Origin: CAG-826 sp964654155
GTDB taxonomy: Bacteria; Bacillota_I; Bacilli_A; RFN20; CAG-826
Direction: 5' to 3'
Assembly: GCA_964654155.1 (NCBI GenBank)
Contig: CAZZGL010000002.1
Coordinates: forward strand, 38,329-102,328
Length of the DNA: 64,000 nt
The notes beneath the pieces are model-generated. The model saw only the letters and a program-made list of their open reading frames with translations. It ran no database searches and had not been told where the DNA came from. How positions within the stretch are numbered: the first letter of the stretch is position 1; every line of letters begins with the position of its first letter. A program made the position numbers and the translations under genes. Shown here piece by piece: positions 32,971-42,947 of the stretch.

Positions 32971-35847
32971 TTATAGATTAAAACTTAAAACAGATCTAAT
33001 TTCGTTAATTACATAAACAACTTTTATACATGATGGTGAAGTTGTTTGGATATAATCCATTGATCTAATTTCTGTAATTGCTGAATTTGACGATACCATA
33101 TTACTAATATTGATTGTGGTACTATTTTCAGTAATCACTACTGAATAATCAATAGTAACTTTTGCAAAAACTGAAGAATTTGAATTTTGAGTGAAAATAA
33201 TTTCTGCTTTATTATTTAAGAAAGAAATGGTTATAGTACACATTCCAGCTCCATTAACAAATGAACTAGTTGTAAGTGTTTTGCCATCTAAGAAATCGCT
33301 TAAATTACCAATTTCTTTTTTCTCTGTAAATTTATACTTACTAAAGAAATCAACCATATTTCCTTGCGAGTCTTCATAAGATTCATCGGCAGTCATTTGT
33401 AAATAGAAATTAATAGTCGACAAATCTTTACTATATGGACATTTATTTCCTAAGATTTTGCTGAAATAGAAAGCAGAACTCTTAAAATTTTGAGTTTCTG
33501 GAATTAATATTCTACCATCCTCTATTTGATAATTAATAGTCTCCTCTATTTTTTCTTCATATAAAGTTTGTGTAAATGTTAATAATGTTTCACTTGTAAA
33601 TTCAATTTCAAAACTTAATGTTAATCCTGATGAATATGTATAAACCTTTTTAGGAGTTACTAATTTTTCAATTAAATACTCTTTTGTATAAGGTTCTTCA
33701 ACAGTGATTGTATAATATTGTTCAGTTTTTATAGATTCATCTTCTTTAACATAGAATTTAAATTTATAACTTCCAACAATTTTACCCTCAATTGAATAAC
33801 TATACCCTGGATTATCATCAAGATTATTTTTAACATGATGATACAAAGCAAGGCCATTATCATTGCCTTCTATAATTTCTATACCAAATGTGTATATGTC
33901 TTCATCTGGATTCGTATTTAAGAAGAAGTAATCACTATAATCTCCTTTAAATATTTCACCAAAATCATTACTATCATCAATATGTGTAGCAATTAGTCCT
34001 TTTAAATTAGTTTTTTTGAATTCAACCATAATGCTATAACTATATCCTGATGTGGAAGTAAAAGTAAATGTTGATTGACCTGGTAAAGCATTATTATCAT
34101 CATCTTTTTTAGCATTGATTGTAACAATTCCCGCAGATGTAATTGAAATATTTGGAATTGAATCCGGATCAGAACTTGATGAAGTTATTTGATCTATTAA
34201 TGTTGTTGCGGTCGATGGAGAGCCTTCTCCAATTTTAAATACTAAAGCCTTATCATATGTTGCGGTATATTTCTTAATTCCATTAACTATTTCTACTGAA
34301 TCCGCTCCATATTTAGATGTATTTGTATAATCATAGGAAACGCCTACATCATTTTTCTTTCCAGAAAGATCTACAAGATTAAATGATTTATAATAATATT
34401 GATTTAAATCCACTAATGAATCATAAGCGGAATCAGAAACTTTCTTACCAAACACAAAATTACTTGCTTTTTCACTATATGTAATTGTTTCAGATATTTC
34501 ATTTTCTTTATCATCTACATAAGTGATAGTTAAAGTTTCTTCAAATGTATATCCTTTAATTACATTGGTCTTATCTAAATCAATTGTTAATTTAACATCA
34601 TAAGGAATATCTGTATTATCATCAATATATTTAGATGAAATAATATATTGGTCTTCATTTAATTCATATTTTGCATATGCATAACATGTTGTATTTCCAA
34701 AAGTAATAACATTTTCTGATATTGTCGATACTGAACTTAAATAATTATTTAAAATTCCATTGTGACCATAAACAGGAACATTACTCATTACATCAAAATA
34801 TAAAGAGGCTTCATTTACTAATTCACTATTTGCTAAAGCAGCTTCATTTTTATATATTTCTGTTATTTGTTGATTTTCATCATACAAGAACGCATAATAT
34901 TTATTCTTATTAACGCCATGATACAAATTTGTTTTTACTTTATCAGAATCGGTTTTATATACATAAGAGGAATTTGAATAAGACTTATGCGATATTTCTT
35001 CTTTATATGTTGAAGGAGTTCCTTTATTAATAACTGATTTTCTTTCTTTTACAACTGTAGAAGATAAAAGCGAAGATGTTTCAACTTCCTTAAATTCAGC
35101 AATTTTAGAAATAACTTTAGCGTTATTTTCTGTATTAGGATCATAGACATTAAATACTCTTGATCCTTTTTTTGCTGCCTCAAAATAATCATCATACCGG
35201 GCACTAGCGACAATTTCCACGCCTTCCATAATGTCATAGAAAACGACTTTTGCACGGTTGTCTTCTTGAATTTCTAAACTATATGAATTTGTCTCTGCAG
35301 CAGCATTTCCGTCCACCAAGACTTCATAACTTATTGAAGAAGGAGTTCTTCCATAAGATGGCGTTAATTCATAATTCACATAGAATACTTGTCCTAATGG
35401 GACTTTATAAAACTTAGTTTCAGAATCTTCAATTACATTATCATTACCTTCAACAAACACAGATATTGCAGTAATTTTTGGAACAGTAACTGATACATTA
35501 TGGGTTGCAGATAAAGTTGGATATTTAACCGATGTCGCGGTAATAGTAACTTCACCTTCTTTAATTCCAGTTACAATTCCTTTTTCATTAACAGAAGCAA
35601 TCGTAGAATCACTGCTTGTCCATGTCACATCATCATAACTACTTGTTACAACATCTGCGACTAAAGGTATAGTTTTTGTTATTTCAACAAAACTTGGACC
35701 AACAATAACAACTTTTGTTGGATTCTCTTCAACAAGTTGTGTGGTTGTTGGATTTGTAGAAGTTGTTGGATTCTCTTCTTTACCATTACACGAAACAACA
35801 CAACCTAGAAAAGATAAAACTGTTAACAATTTAACAACCTTTTTCAT
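32971..35847 (-). CDS. BIG2-domain surface lipoprotein
   Basis: A 958-residue lipoprotein. The signal peptide ends VVSC (Cys near residue 20) and is followed by a short Asn/Thr/Pro-rich linker. Residues about 45-125 form one bacterial Ig-like (BIG2) domain, with the typical DVTWTSSDSTIASVNEKGIV segment followed by GIKEGEVTITATS. The other 800 residues are beta-rich, with many Tyr, Ser and Asn and no motif I can name. BIG2 domains occur in adhesins and surface enzymes. The gene starts after an AGGGAGG site 13 bases downstream of the preceding lipoprotein gene, so it is the last gene of the M6 operon. Confidence 0.75.
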   Translation of the reverse strand: MKKVVKLLTVLSFLGCVVSCNGKEENPTTSTNPTTTQLVEENPTKVVIVGPSFVEITKTIPLVADVVTSSYDDVTWTSSDSTIASVNEKGIVTGIKEGEVTITATSVKYPTLSATHNVSVTVPKITAISVFVEGNDNVIEDSETKFYKVPLGQVFYVNYELTPSYGRTPSSISYEVLVDGNAAAETNSYSLEIQEDNRAKVVFYDIMEGVEIVASARYDDYFEAAKKGSRVFNVYDPNTENNAKVISKIAEFKEVETSSLLSSTVVKERKSVINKGTPSTYKEEISHKSYSNSSYVYKTDSDKVKTNLYHGVNKNKYYAFLYDENQQITEIYKNEAALANSELVNEASLYFDVMSNVPVYGHNGILNNYLSSVSTISENVITFGNTTCYAYAKYELNEDQYIISSKYIDDNTDIPYDVKLTIDLDKTNVIKGYTFEETLTITYVDDKENEISETITYSEKASNFVFGKKVSDSAYDSLVDLNQYYYKSFNLVDLSGKKNDVGVSYDYTNTSKYGADSVEIVNGIKKYTATYDKALVFKIGEGSPSTATTLIDQITSSSSDPDSIPNISITSAGIVTINAKKDDDNNALPGQSTFTFTSTSGYSYSIMVEFKKTNLKGLIATHIDDSNDFGEIFKGDYSDYFFLNTNPDEDIYTFGIEIIEGNDNGLALYHHVKNNLDDNPGYSYSIEGKIVGSYKFKFYVKEDESIKTEQYYTITVEEPYTKEYLIEKLVTPKKVYTYSSGLTLSFEIEFTSETLLTFTQTLYEEKIEETINYQIEDGRILIPETQNFKSSAFYFSKILGNKCPYSKDLSTINFYLQMTADESYEDSQGNMVDFFSKYKFTEKKEIGNLSDFLDGKTLTTSSFVNGAGMCTITISFLNNKAEIIFTQNSNSSVFAKVTIDYSVVITENSTTINISNMVSSNSAITEIRSMDYIQTTSPSCIKVVYVINEIRSVLSFNL

Positions 35848-35859
35848 ATAATTTCCTCC

Positions 35860-37833
35860 CTAATAATTTTTCAAATATTGTTCTATTATTGAATGAGATG
35901 TATTTCCAATATCATAGAATGTTAGTGAATATTCATCCTCAAACGAACCATCATAAGCAACATATGCAGAGATTATCGTTAATTTAGTGTCGCAAGATTC
36001 TTCTCCTTTTGAAACAAGTAAACCTGTTCCTAAAGGATATATATAAGTTGTTGAACCATATAAATATGTAAAAATAACCGATGATACATTTGATGATGCT
36101 TTCCAAACATTTTGATTTAATACCACACCAACTTCATAATTATCCTCTTCATATAAAGCTTCAGTTAAGTGCGAGAAATAACCTAAGTCATCACTTCCTA
36201 AATAATAACTACCACAACCTGGAATTTTTAAAGGACTTACACCTTGAGAATAATCTTTTTCAGTAATAATATTCATTTCGTTATCATAGATATAAAATTC
36301 ATAAATACCATAACCACTTTCATTATTGCTATTAGGAAGCTTTATATATCCCGTATTTTGATTTGGATCAGAATATAATTCTTCATAGAAGTAATTTTCA
36401 GTGTAATAATACTTAGCTACACCTATAGAAGTAGGCATATCAATTGAATAATTTCCTTTTTTAAATAAGTTTAATACTTCCATAAATGTATCTTTACTTT
36501 GTGTAGTTGGATCATCCCCTTGTTTTAAATAACGTTCAACTTCAGGAATTGTCGTTTTATTTAAATCATAGAAAGACGCTTTAAATGTTCCTAAATCACG
36601 ACTTGTTGTTTTATTGTATAAATCAAAATATAGATTAAATTCATATTTTTCCTCATCCACTATTTCTAAACGTAGTTTCTTACAAGACATCGAATCATAA
36701 ATATCTATATAACAAATGTAAGCGAGAATATATATTAATTGATCATCAGTTAATATATAAGAATTAGGATGCTCTTCATCAATATAACCAATTAATAAAT
36801 CATATGTGATGCTTCTAAAATCGTATTCATACACTTCACCATACAACTCCGTATAATATGTATCTGAATCATATTGAGGTGTTCCTGTTAAAGTTATTTT
36901 GCTTCCATCGGAATCAAATGTAGAAACATAACCTAATGTTGAAACATAGCCATATCTTCCTCCGCTGTTTTCAATATTCAAAACAGCATTTTCTGTATAT
37001 TTCATCGTTGTATTAAATGTTTCCCCTGGCATACCTCTTGCATCTAAACTAGAAGTATAATTAATTGAATTCATATATTGACTAAAGAAACGATAAAAAC
37101 TTAAATCGAGTGGTTTTTTGCTTGTTTTACCACTATCTAAATAATTTTTAATAATCGTATTTTCCGTTTTACCAACATTATAAATTGTTGTATGAACATA
37201 ATCGGAACGTGCTGGTTCAATATGTGTATAAGTTAAAATAATACTTTCTATTATTAACATATCACCAACAACTTTCATTTTAACTTCTTGCGGATAAATT
37301 CCTGTATTTGATGTTCTTAAAAACACCGCAAGAATTGATGTATCATTTTGATGATTAAAGCCAAAATGATAAGTATAAAATCCATCTGAGTCCGCTAATT
37401 TAGGTAGCGCACTTATATCAAAATTTTGAAATCCATATGTGTAATCATAAACAGATTCATATCTAATACCAGTAGAATAGTTAATTAGAGGGAGCCCACT
37501 TACAACATTTCCATCTACAATATTATAATGAAATACTAAATCATCATCTTGAGCAAGTCCTGAATTTCCTAAATCACCTTCAGCTTGACAACTATATTCT
37601 GTATAATAGAATGTAGCATTTCTAACTAAACCTTCATAATTAACATATTCATCACTATATGCAACTGTAAAGTTGTTATTTTTTAATTTTTCAAAATATT
37701 TTTCTAAATCAGTTTTTGCAACATAAGCACTATCACTTGAAGAATTATTACTAGGCTTATCATTATTACAAGAAATAAGGCAAGATGATAATAAAGTTAA
37801 AGAGATAAATAAAGCATTGATTTTCTTATTCAT
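35860..37833 (-). CDS. Lipoprotein with three copies of an unnamed ~200-residue module
   Basis: A 657-residue lipoprotein (LISC, Cys near residue 22). After an Asn/Ser-rich linker it consists of three similar modules of about 200 residues. Each begins with a 'hhxxhKxxNFTV' or 'FKKGNYSI' helix-strand, passes through a Tyr-rich beta region, and ends in a signature: IYNVGKTENTIIKNYLDSG near 235, FYDLNKTTIPEVERYLKQG near 430 and FYDIGNTSHSIIEQYLKNY at the C-terminus. The same signature occurs in the proteins at 47134-48516 and 37844-39484. I do not recognise a family. The repeated beta architecture suggests a LolA- or LppX-like binding fold, but this is speculation. It lies 10 bases after the previous gene in one operon. 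Confidence 0.65.
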   Translation of the reverse strand: MNKKINALFISLTLLSSCLISCNNDKPSNNSSSDSAYVAKTDLEKYFEKLKNNNFTVAYSDEYVNYEGLVRNATFYYTEYSCQAEGDLGNSGLAQDDDLVFHYNIVDGNVVSGLPLINYSTGIRYESVYDYTYGFQNFDISALPKLADSDGFYTYHFGFNHQNDTSILAVFLRTSNTGIYPQEVKMKVVGDMLIIESIILTYTHIEPARSDYVHTTIYNVGKTENTIIKNYLDSGKTSKKPLDLSFYRFFSQYMNSINYTSSLDARGMPGETFNTTMKYTENAVLNIENSGGRYGYVSTLGYVSTFDSDGSKITLTGTPQYDSDTYYTELYGEVYEYDFRSITYDLLIGYIDEEHPNSYILTDDQLIYILAYICYIDIYDSMSCKKLRLEIVDEEKYEFNLYFDLYNKTTSRDLGTFKASFYDLNKTTIPEVERYLKQGDDPTTQSKDTFMEVLNLFKKGNYSIDMPTSIGVAKYYYTENYFYEELYSDPNQNTGYIKLPNSNNESGYGIYEFYIYDNEMNIITEKDYSQGVSPLKIPGCGSYYLGSDDLGYFSHLTEALYEEDNYEVGVVLNQNVWKASSNVSSVIFTYLYGSTTYIYPLGTGLLVSKGEESCDTKLTIISAYVAYDGSFEDEYSLTFYDIGNTSHSIIEQYLKNY

Positions 37834-37843
37834 AGTTAATCAC

Positions 37844-39484
37844 CTATATAATCCCTTCTAAAAAGGCATCTATTTCTGCAACATTGCCTTTTCCAAAATC
37901 TTTCATCGTATAATAAATTTGTTGAGTTTCATATTTGTTATTTCCCACATTTGCGGTTACTTCTAAGCCAACATTTGCTCCAGTAACTTCATTACCATCT
38001 TTAAGAATTTCAAGATATGAATTAGTTACATATGACATCCATGTAGTTGTTTCACTAAATCCCCAACCAAATAATCCATTAGCTATATAAGACATAACAT
38101 CACTATCCGCGGAATTATAAACATTTTCTTTATTTAAATCTTTTTCAAAATAATAAGCTCCGATTTCACTAAGTGGAGTACCACTTAAATAGAATGTTGC
38201 AGATATATCATTTATATAGATATCACCAACGCTGTTGATCCAAGAACTTCCTCCAGCAAATCCCGATCCTTCGATCCATTCATAAATAGATTTTGTACCA
38301 TCTTCATTAACCAAGATATATACCGTATCTGTACTTCCTGTTGAAGGCAATTCATTAACTTCTAAATATTTTGTTGATGTGGTTTCAATTGGTCCCACAA
38401 AATCAGTGAAATGGAAAGTACCATCATCTTTTTGCTCAAATTGATAACATGCATCATAATGAAGAGTTTGTTTAAATGATTTGGTTATATAGTTAATTCC
38501 ATCAGTAGTTACTTGTTTTTCATAAGTAATTTCTGTACCTTTTGGTACTAAAACAAATCCCCAATTTATATAACTTTCATAGCCCTCATTATATGACACA
38601 TAAAAATAATCATTTGTGCAATAAATAGTACGAGGATAACCGCTGATGACACCAGTAGAAAGATTTTGTTTAATTCCTTCTAAAACAAAATTATTTGATT
38701 TAGTTTTATTAAAGAAAGTTGCGACATCAGCATGGGCGTCAATACCAACTAAAGAACCTTCGCTCGCCGCTTTATCAACATTATCAATCGGTGTCTCATT
38801 TAACGGAGTAAATACTCCTGTGATTGAACCATACTCACCAACTTGAATAACTGATTTAAAAATTGCATTTTCTAAATCTATTATTTCAATTGTTACTGTA
38901 GTCATATAATCCATCAATGAATAACCATATGATGACATAAATTGGAAAATACTCGCCAAATCACTATTCGTAATTACATATTTATTTAAAGATGTTTGTA
39001 TAGCTTCTAAATCAGCCAAATGATTACGAACTAATACAATGTGCGTTAATGTAATCGTCGAATATAATTCAGTAATTTTAGTCATTGTTCCATCACCTGA
39101 TTCGATATACTCATAAATGGATGGAATAATCGTATTATTTTCTCCTAAATAATACTTGAATATTTCATGTTTATCTTTAGTCATCGCATAACCAAAACTT
39201 AAAGATTCATCATCATTTTCTTCATACCAAGCATTATTGGTAACATAATTTATAAAATGGCTTTGATTTCCTTTGACTGTAGAAGTAACTTCATAAGAGT
39301 ACTTTTCCTTTTTAGCAGCCTCACGCAAAACATTATATAAATTTTCAATAGATCCTGTCTCAACAGTATCTTGCTCAGCATTTCCTTCTAATCCTTGATT
39401 TTCACATGGAGAAATTAAAGTACTACTGCAACCAGTTAATGTCATCATTGCAATAATAAAAGCAATTATTCTATTATTTTTCAT
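37844..39484 (-). CDS. Lipoprotein of the same module family (two copies)
   Basis: A 546-residue lipoprotein (LTGC, Cys near residue 19). Two module-like halves follow: the first starts LYNVLREAAKKEKYSYEV near residue 50; the second starts VATFFNKTKSNNFVLEGI near 255 and ends with the family signature, here MKDFGKGNVAEIDAFLEGI. The middle part of each half is Tyr-rich beta structure, often of the 'NYVTNNAWYEEN'/'IYCTNDYFYVSY' kind, repeated at equivalent positions. No catalytic motif. The start overlaps the 3' end of the M6 gene by 11 bases, so translation is coupled to the peptidase. A helper or substrate-binding role beside the peptidases is possible but unproven. Confidence 0.62.
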   Translation of the reverse strand: MKNNRIIAFIIAMMTLTGCSSTLISPCENQGLEGNAEQDTVETGSIENLYNVLREAAKKEKYSYEVTSTVKGNQSHFINYVTNNAWYEENDDESLSFGYAMTKDKHEIFKYYLGENNTIIPSIYEYIESGDGTMTKITELYSTITLTHIVLVRNHLADLEAIQTSLNKYVITNSDLASIFQFMSSYGYSLMDYMTTVTIEIIDLENAIFKSVIQVGEYGSITGVFTPLNETPIDNVDKAASEGSLVGIDAHADVATFFNKTKSNNFVLEGIKQNLSTGVISGYPRTIYCTNDYFYVSYNEGYESYINWGFVLVPKGTEITYEKQVTTDGINYITKSFKQTLHYDACYQFEQKDDGTFHFTDFVGPIETTSTKYLEVNELPSTGSTDTVYILVNEDGTKSIYEWIEGSGFAGGSSWINSVGDIYINDISATFYLSGTPLSEIGAYYFEKDLNKENVYNSADSDVMSYIANGLFGWGFSETTTWMSYVTNSYLEILKDGNEVTGANVGLEVTANVGNNKYETQQIYYTMKDFGKGNVAEIDAFLEGII

Positions 39485-41036
39485 AATTTATTACCTCCTT
39501 AACTTTAATTTCATAAGAGAATGTATTTCCATTGTTAAATTTATTATTGTTAACAAAGAAATTTTTACCATATGCTTCTAATGAAAATACTTTGTCATTA
39601 AAATAAGTTTTATCTTTTTGGTATCCACCATAAGAGAAAGTATCTTCATTTGTAGCTTCAATTAATCTTATTTCATCAAAAATATTAAAGCTTGAATCTA
39701 AATTCAATGATGTGTTATAAGTATCATCACTTCTTGAATTAGTAATTGGTAAAATTAATCGATGCTTGTTATCAATAGTTTCACCTTCATAAACTTTTGT
39801 TGTAATATCATAAACATTTTCATAATCAACAACAAATTTTCTATTATCAACATGATATATTCTTACACCTGGAATAGTACTTCCCAAAGGAATATTACCA
39901 ATGCCAATTGTGCTATCAGCGTAATTTAAACTATCATTAGTGTAAAGTTCTATTAAAATATACTCGCTAAATGGATCAAATTCACCTTTTCCATCATAAC
40001 TGTCATCAGGAATAACAATAAAACTATTTTCATTTTCCATTGAATATAAATCTATTGAACCATTTCCTGTTACTACATAAGGTTTAGTCCATCCTAATAA
40101 CATTTTTGAATAAGAATTATGATCTCCCACATTTGCGTCCATCATATCAATTTTTCCAAGAGGACTATATGTCGATGAATCAGTATAATAATCATTTAAT
40201 CCTAAAAAGTGTCCTGTTTCGTGAATGTATGTATGAGAATCAATTTTGTCTTCATATTCTCCATACATAAAATCATAACTTGCCCAACCAAATAAATTGT
40301 ATATTGAATTATTTATGCTTGGTTTTGTAGTAGACTGGTTACCCCATGATGTATATGCCCAATAATTATTGTAATCAGTGTATGGACCACCATTTTGATA
40401 GTTAGGAGCGCTATAGATGCACCAAACACCATCAATGTAACCATCTTTATCATTATCATAATCAGCAATGTTTATATTCGCTTTCTTTTTAGCCCAATCA
40501 ACCGCCGCTTCAACAACATCAAATGTTTCATAATAATCAATTGAAGCTGCGTCAGTATAACCAAGATCAGTTTCAGATACTTTAAACCAATCAGTAACTG
40601 TTCCGCTCAAATTTAATTTTCCATAACTACTCTTTTTATAATAAGTAGCAACACTTTCAAATCCTAAAGATGAGTTACCCTCTTTGCCAAAGAAAGCAGT
40701 TTCTAAATCTTCTTTAACTTTTTCTAAATCATTTTGTCCATTACTATCAAGATCTATTTCCTCATATCCAGGCAAAAGAATTGGAATAACAAGAAGGTTA
40801 ACATCACCTATGGATGGAAGGACTTGGGTGTTATAAAATAATTTACTTTCAATTGAATGACATGTTTCCGTTATCGTAACATCTTTTGGATTATAAATTT
40901 TTCCATTTTCATCTCCATTAGTAATTTCAATAGTTACTTTTGAATTAGTGTACTTTAATCCATTGTTACCACAAGAAACACAAAGTTGACTAGCTATTAA
41001 AAGCATTGGAAGTGATATTAATAATTTTTTCTTCAT
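39474..41036 (-). CDS. M6-type metallopeptidase lipoprotein (active site intact)
   Basis: A 520-residue lipoprotein (VSC, Cys near residue 22) with an M6 (immune inhibitor A-like) peptidase domain. The zinc site is complete: IHETGHFLGLNDYY gives His272, Glu273, His276 and Asp282 of the HExxHxxGxxD motif. A calcium-loop-like ADYDNDKDGYIDGVW lies at about 191-205, and the 'GDVNLLVIPI' strand near 77 and 'ATYYKKSSYGKLNLSG' near 130 are M6-family features. In known members the enzyme degrades host or competitor proteins. Anchoring as a lipoprotein keeps it at the cell surface. It starts one base inside the stop of the upstream paralogue (TAATG), and the two are similar along their whole length. 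Confidence 0.85.
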   Translation of the reverse strand: MKKKLLISLPMLLIASQLCVSCGNNGLKYTNSKVTIEITNGDENGKIYNPKDVTITETCHSIESKLFYNTQVLPSIGDVNLLVIPILLPGYEEIDLDSNGQNDLEKVKEDLETAFFGKEGNSSLGFESVATYYKKSSYGKLNLSGTVTDWFKVSETDLGYTDAASIDYYETFDVVEAAVDWAKKKANINIADYDNDKDGYIDGVWCIYSAPNYQNGGPYTDYNNYWAYTSWGNQSTTKPSINNSIYNLFGWASYDFMYGEYEDKIDSHTYIHETGHFLGLNDYYTDSSTYSPLGKIDMMDANVGDHNSYSKMLLGWTKPYVVTGNGSIDLYSMENENSFIVIPDDSYDGKGEFDPFSEYILIELYTNDSLNYADSTIGIGNIPLGSTIPGVRIYHVDNRKFVVDYENVYDITTKVYEGETIDNKHRLILPITNSRSDDTYNTSLNLDSSFNIFDEIRLIEATNEDTFSYGGYQKDKTYFNDKVFSLEAYGKNFFVNNNKFNNGNTFSYEIKVKEVINYEK

Positions 41037-42748
41037 TATAAACTCACTCCTTTCAATGTCTCTACTTTAATCTTAAATGGAAGTTCATTTCCATCATTAA
41101 AGCAATAATTTCCACAGAAAAATTGATATCCAAAATTTACAATGTCAAAAGCTTCAGAACTAGTAGTCCACAAAGTTTCCTCAGTTGCATATTTTCCGCT
41201 ATTAAAAGTATTAATTCCATGCGCCTCTAAAAGTCTAATTTGATCTAGGAATGCATACGCTTCTGGAAGTTGATAAAGTTGATCTTCATTTTTTTGATTG
41301 TTAATCGGAGTAAAGATTATCGTTGATTCTTCTAATTCTCCTTCGTCCCAGAGATATCCATCAACATATGTTAAAAGTTGTCCGCCTTCATAATCTAATT
41401 TTTCACATTTAAAAATACGGCTATCAATATGATAAATACGAACTCCTGATGAACCTATACAAGCTTCACTACCATTTGTTAAAGTTCCAAACGTGTCAGT
41501 ATAATTAAGTCCATCTGGTGAATACAAGTCAATCATTATATATTCACTAAATGGATTAAATTCATAAGTAAATTGCCCAATTGTTCCATTAGCAATTGCT
41601 ATTTCAATTTCATTGCTTATTTTTTCAAAATCAGATGGAATCACAATTACTCCATGATTTGAAGAAGTGACATTAGGAATTAATATTTCACTTGTTCCGT
41701 AAACAACATAAGGAGTAATCCATCCTAAAAGCATTTTAGAATAAGAATCTAAATCACCAACGCCTGAATCCATCATTGTTGTCACTCCAGCAGGATGATA
41801 AGATGAATCATCTGCAGCATCATAATCTTCTAATCCTAAAAGATGACATGCTTCTTTAATATAAGCATGGGAATCCAATTTAATTGAATCTAAATTTTGA
41901 AGAACATCAAATCCATACGCATCTTGGAAACAGTATCCTTTATACATTGATGAAATAGAAACCCAAGAAAATCCTGATGTCGTCGGCTCTTCGTTTATAG
42001 ATGCATTCGCGGTGCTATAATCCCAAGCGGTATAGTTAGTAAAACTATAATTAATTTCGCCTATTGTACCATTATTAACATACTCTTGCTCTGCATGTGT
42101 TAAATAATCAAAATGATCGTAAACAAGCCACACTGCATCAAGTGCGCCATCACCATTCTTATCGTAATCTTTAAGATTTACTTTTTGGGTTTCTTTAGCC
42201 CATTTTACAGCGGCAGGTAATATTTCATTTATGATTGTTCCTTCTTCTCCATCAGAAACATCTGAAGATTTTTTAATACTAGTATAGTTTTCAACATCAA
42301 ACCAATCCGTTACTTTACCACCAAATTTTAATTGATTATAACTAGATTCTTTGAAATATTCGCTTATTGAAACATATCCTAAATCACTATCGTTTTTCTT
42401 GCCAAAAAAGATCTTTTCAATGTCTTCTCTAACATCTTCAGTACGATATGTTGTTGAGCCAGGAATATGAACTGGAATAACTAATAAATTAACATCTCCA
42501 ATAGAAGGACATACACTTTCTGTTTCATATAAAAGTCCACTTAAAGAAGTATACGAATATTTCATTTTAACCTTTTTTGGAGAAATAAATCTTTCTTTAG
42601 ATGTTGATTCATTGTCTTTAAATATTCTAATTGTCGCAGTTCCATCACTCTCAGAAGTTAAATAATTTGTTCCATTTCCACAACTAGAAATGAAAATCGA
42701 GAATAAAGAAACAAAAAAGAAAATAGATAATATCTTTAGTTTTTTCAT
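41036..42748 (-). CDS. M6-like lipoprotein with ruined zinc site (pseudo-peptidase)
   Basis: A 570-residue paralogue of the gene at 39474-41036, with the same order of blocks: lipobox SSC near residue 23, GDVNLLVIPV near 85, ISEYFKESSYNQLKFGG near 128, the calcium-loop-like DYDKNGDGALDAVW near 194, and the zinc region. There the HExxH motif reads YIKEACHLLGLEDYD: the first His is Lys298 while Glu299, His302 and Asp308 remain, so zinc cannot be held in the normal way and hydrolysis is unlikely. The ATG at 42748 follows AAGGAGG. It is the first gene of the operon running to 32971. It may bind peptides, act as an inhibitor or partner of the active enzyme, or be a decoy. Confidence 0.8.
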   Translation of the reverse strand: MKKLKILSIFFFVSLFSIFISSCGNGTNYLTSESDGTATIRIFKDNESTSKERFISPKKVKMKYSYTSLSGLLYETESVCPSIGDVNLLVIPVHIPGSTTYRTEDVREDIEKIFFGKKNDSDLGYVSISEYFKESSYNQLKFGGKVTDWFDVENYTSIKKSSDVSDGEEGTIINEILPAAVKWAKETQKVNLKDYDKNGDGALDAVWLVYDHFDYLTHAEQEYVNNGTIGEINYSFTNYTAWDYSTANASINEEPTTSGFSWVSISSMYKGYCFQDAYGFDVLQNLDSIKLDSHAYIKEACHLLGLEDYDAADDSSYHPAGVTTMMDSGVGDLDSYSKMLLGWITPYVVYGTSEILIPNVTSSNHGVIVIPSDFEKISNEIEIAIANGTIGQFTYEFNPFSEYIMIDLYSPDGLNYTDTFGTLTNGSEACIGSSGVRIYHIDSRIFKCEKLDYEGGQLLTYVDGYLWDEGELEESTIIFTPINNQKNEDQLYQLPEAYAFLDQIRLLEAHGINTFNSGKYATEETLWTTSSEAFDIVNFGYQFFCGNYCFNDGNELPFKIKVETLKGVSL

Positions 42749-42802
42749 TTTAACCCTCCTTATAAACAAAAAATTTAAATTTATTTAAATTTAATTGTAT
42801 TT

Positions 42803-42831
42803 AGAATATATTATTTCACACTAAAAAGCAA
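42803..42831 (-). promoter_or_regulatory. Promoter of the M6/lipoprotein operon
   Basis: On the minus strand TTGCTT (42831-42826), a 17-base spacer and TATTCT (42808-42803), about 55 bases upstream of the first M6 gene. The leader is A/T-only (AAATTTAAAT-type repeats). Confidence 0.5.
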
Positions 42832-42947
42832 TGAAAAACAAAACTTATGTCTTAAAAATTCATTCTAAAGAATGAAAGGCTCTAATAGAAATGAGGACCG
42901 CTAATATATTTTTCATTTGTGGTAAAATAATAAAGGAGGCTTTTTTT

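Noticed and set aside
42859..42876. Hairpin TTCATTC/GAATGAA upstream of the M6 promoter as a terminator
   Set aside because: It is short, no gene ends before it on the minus strand, and it lies in a divergent promoter region.
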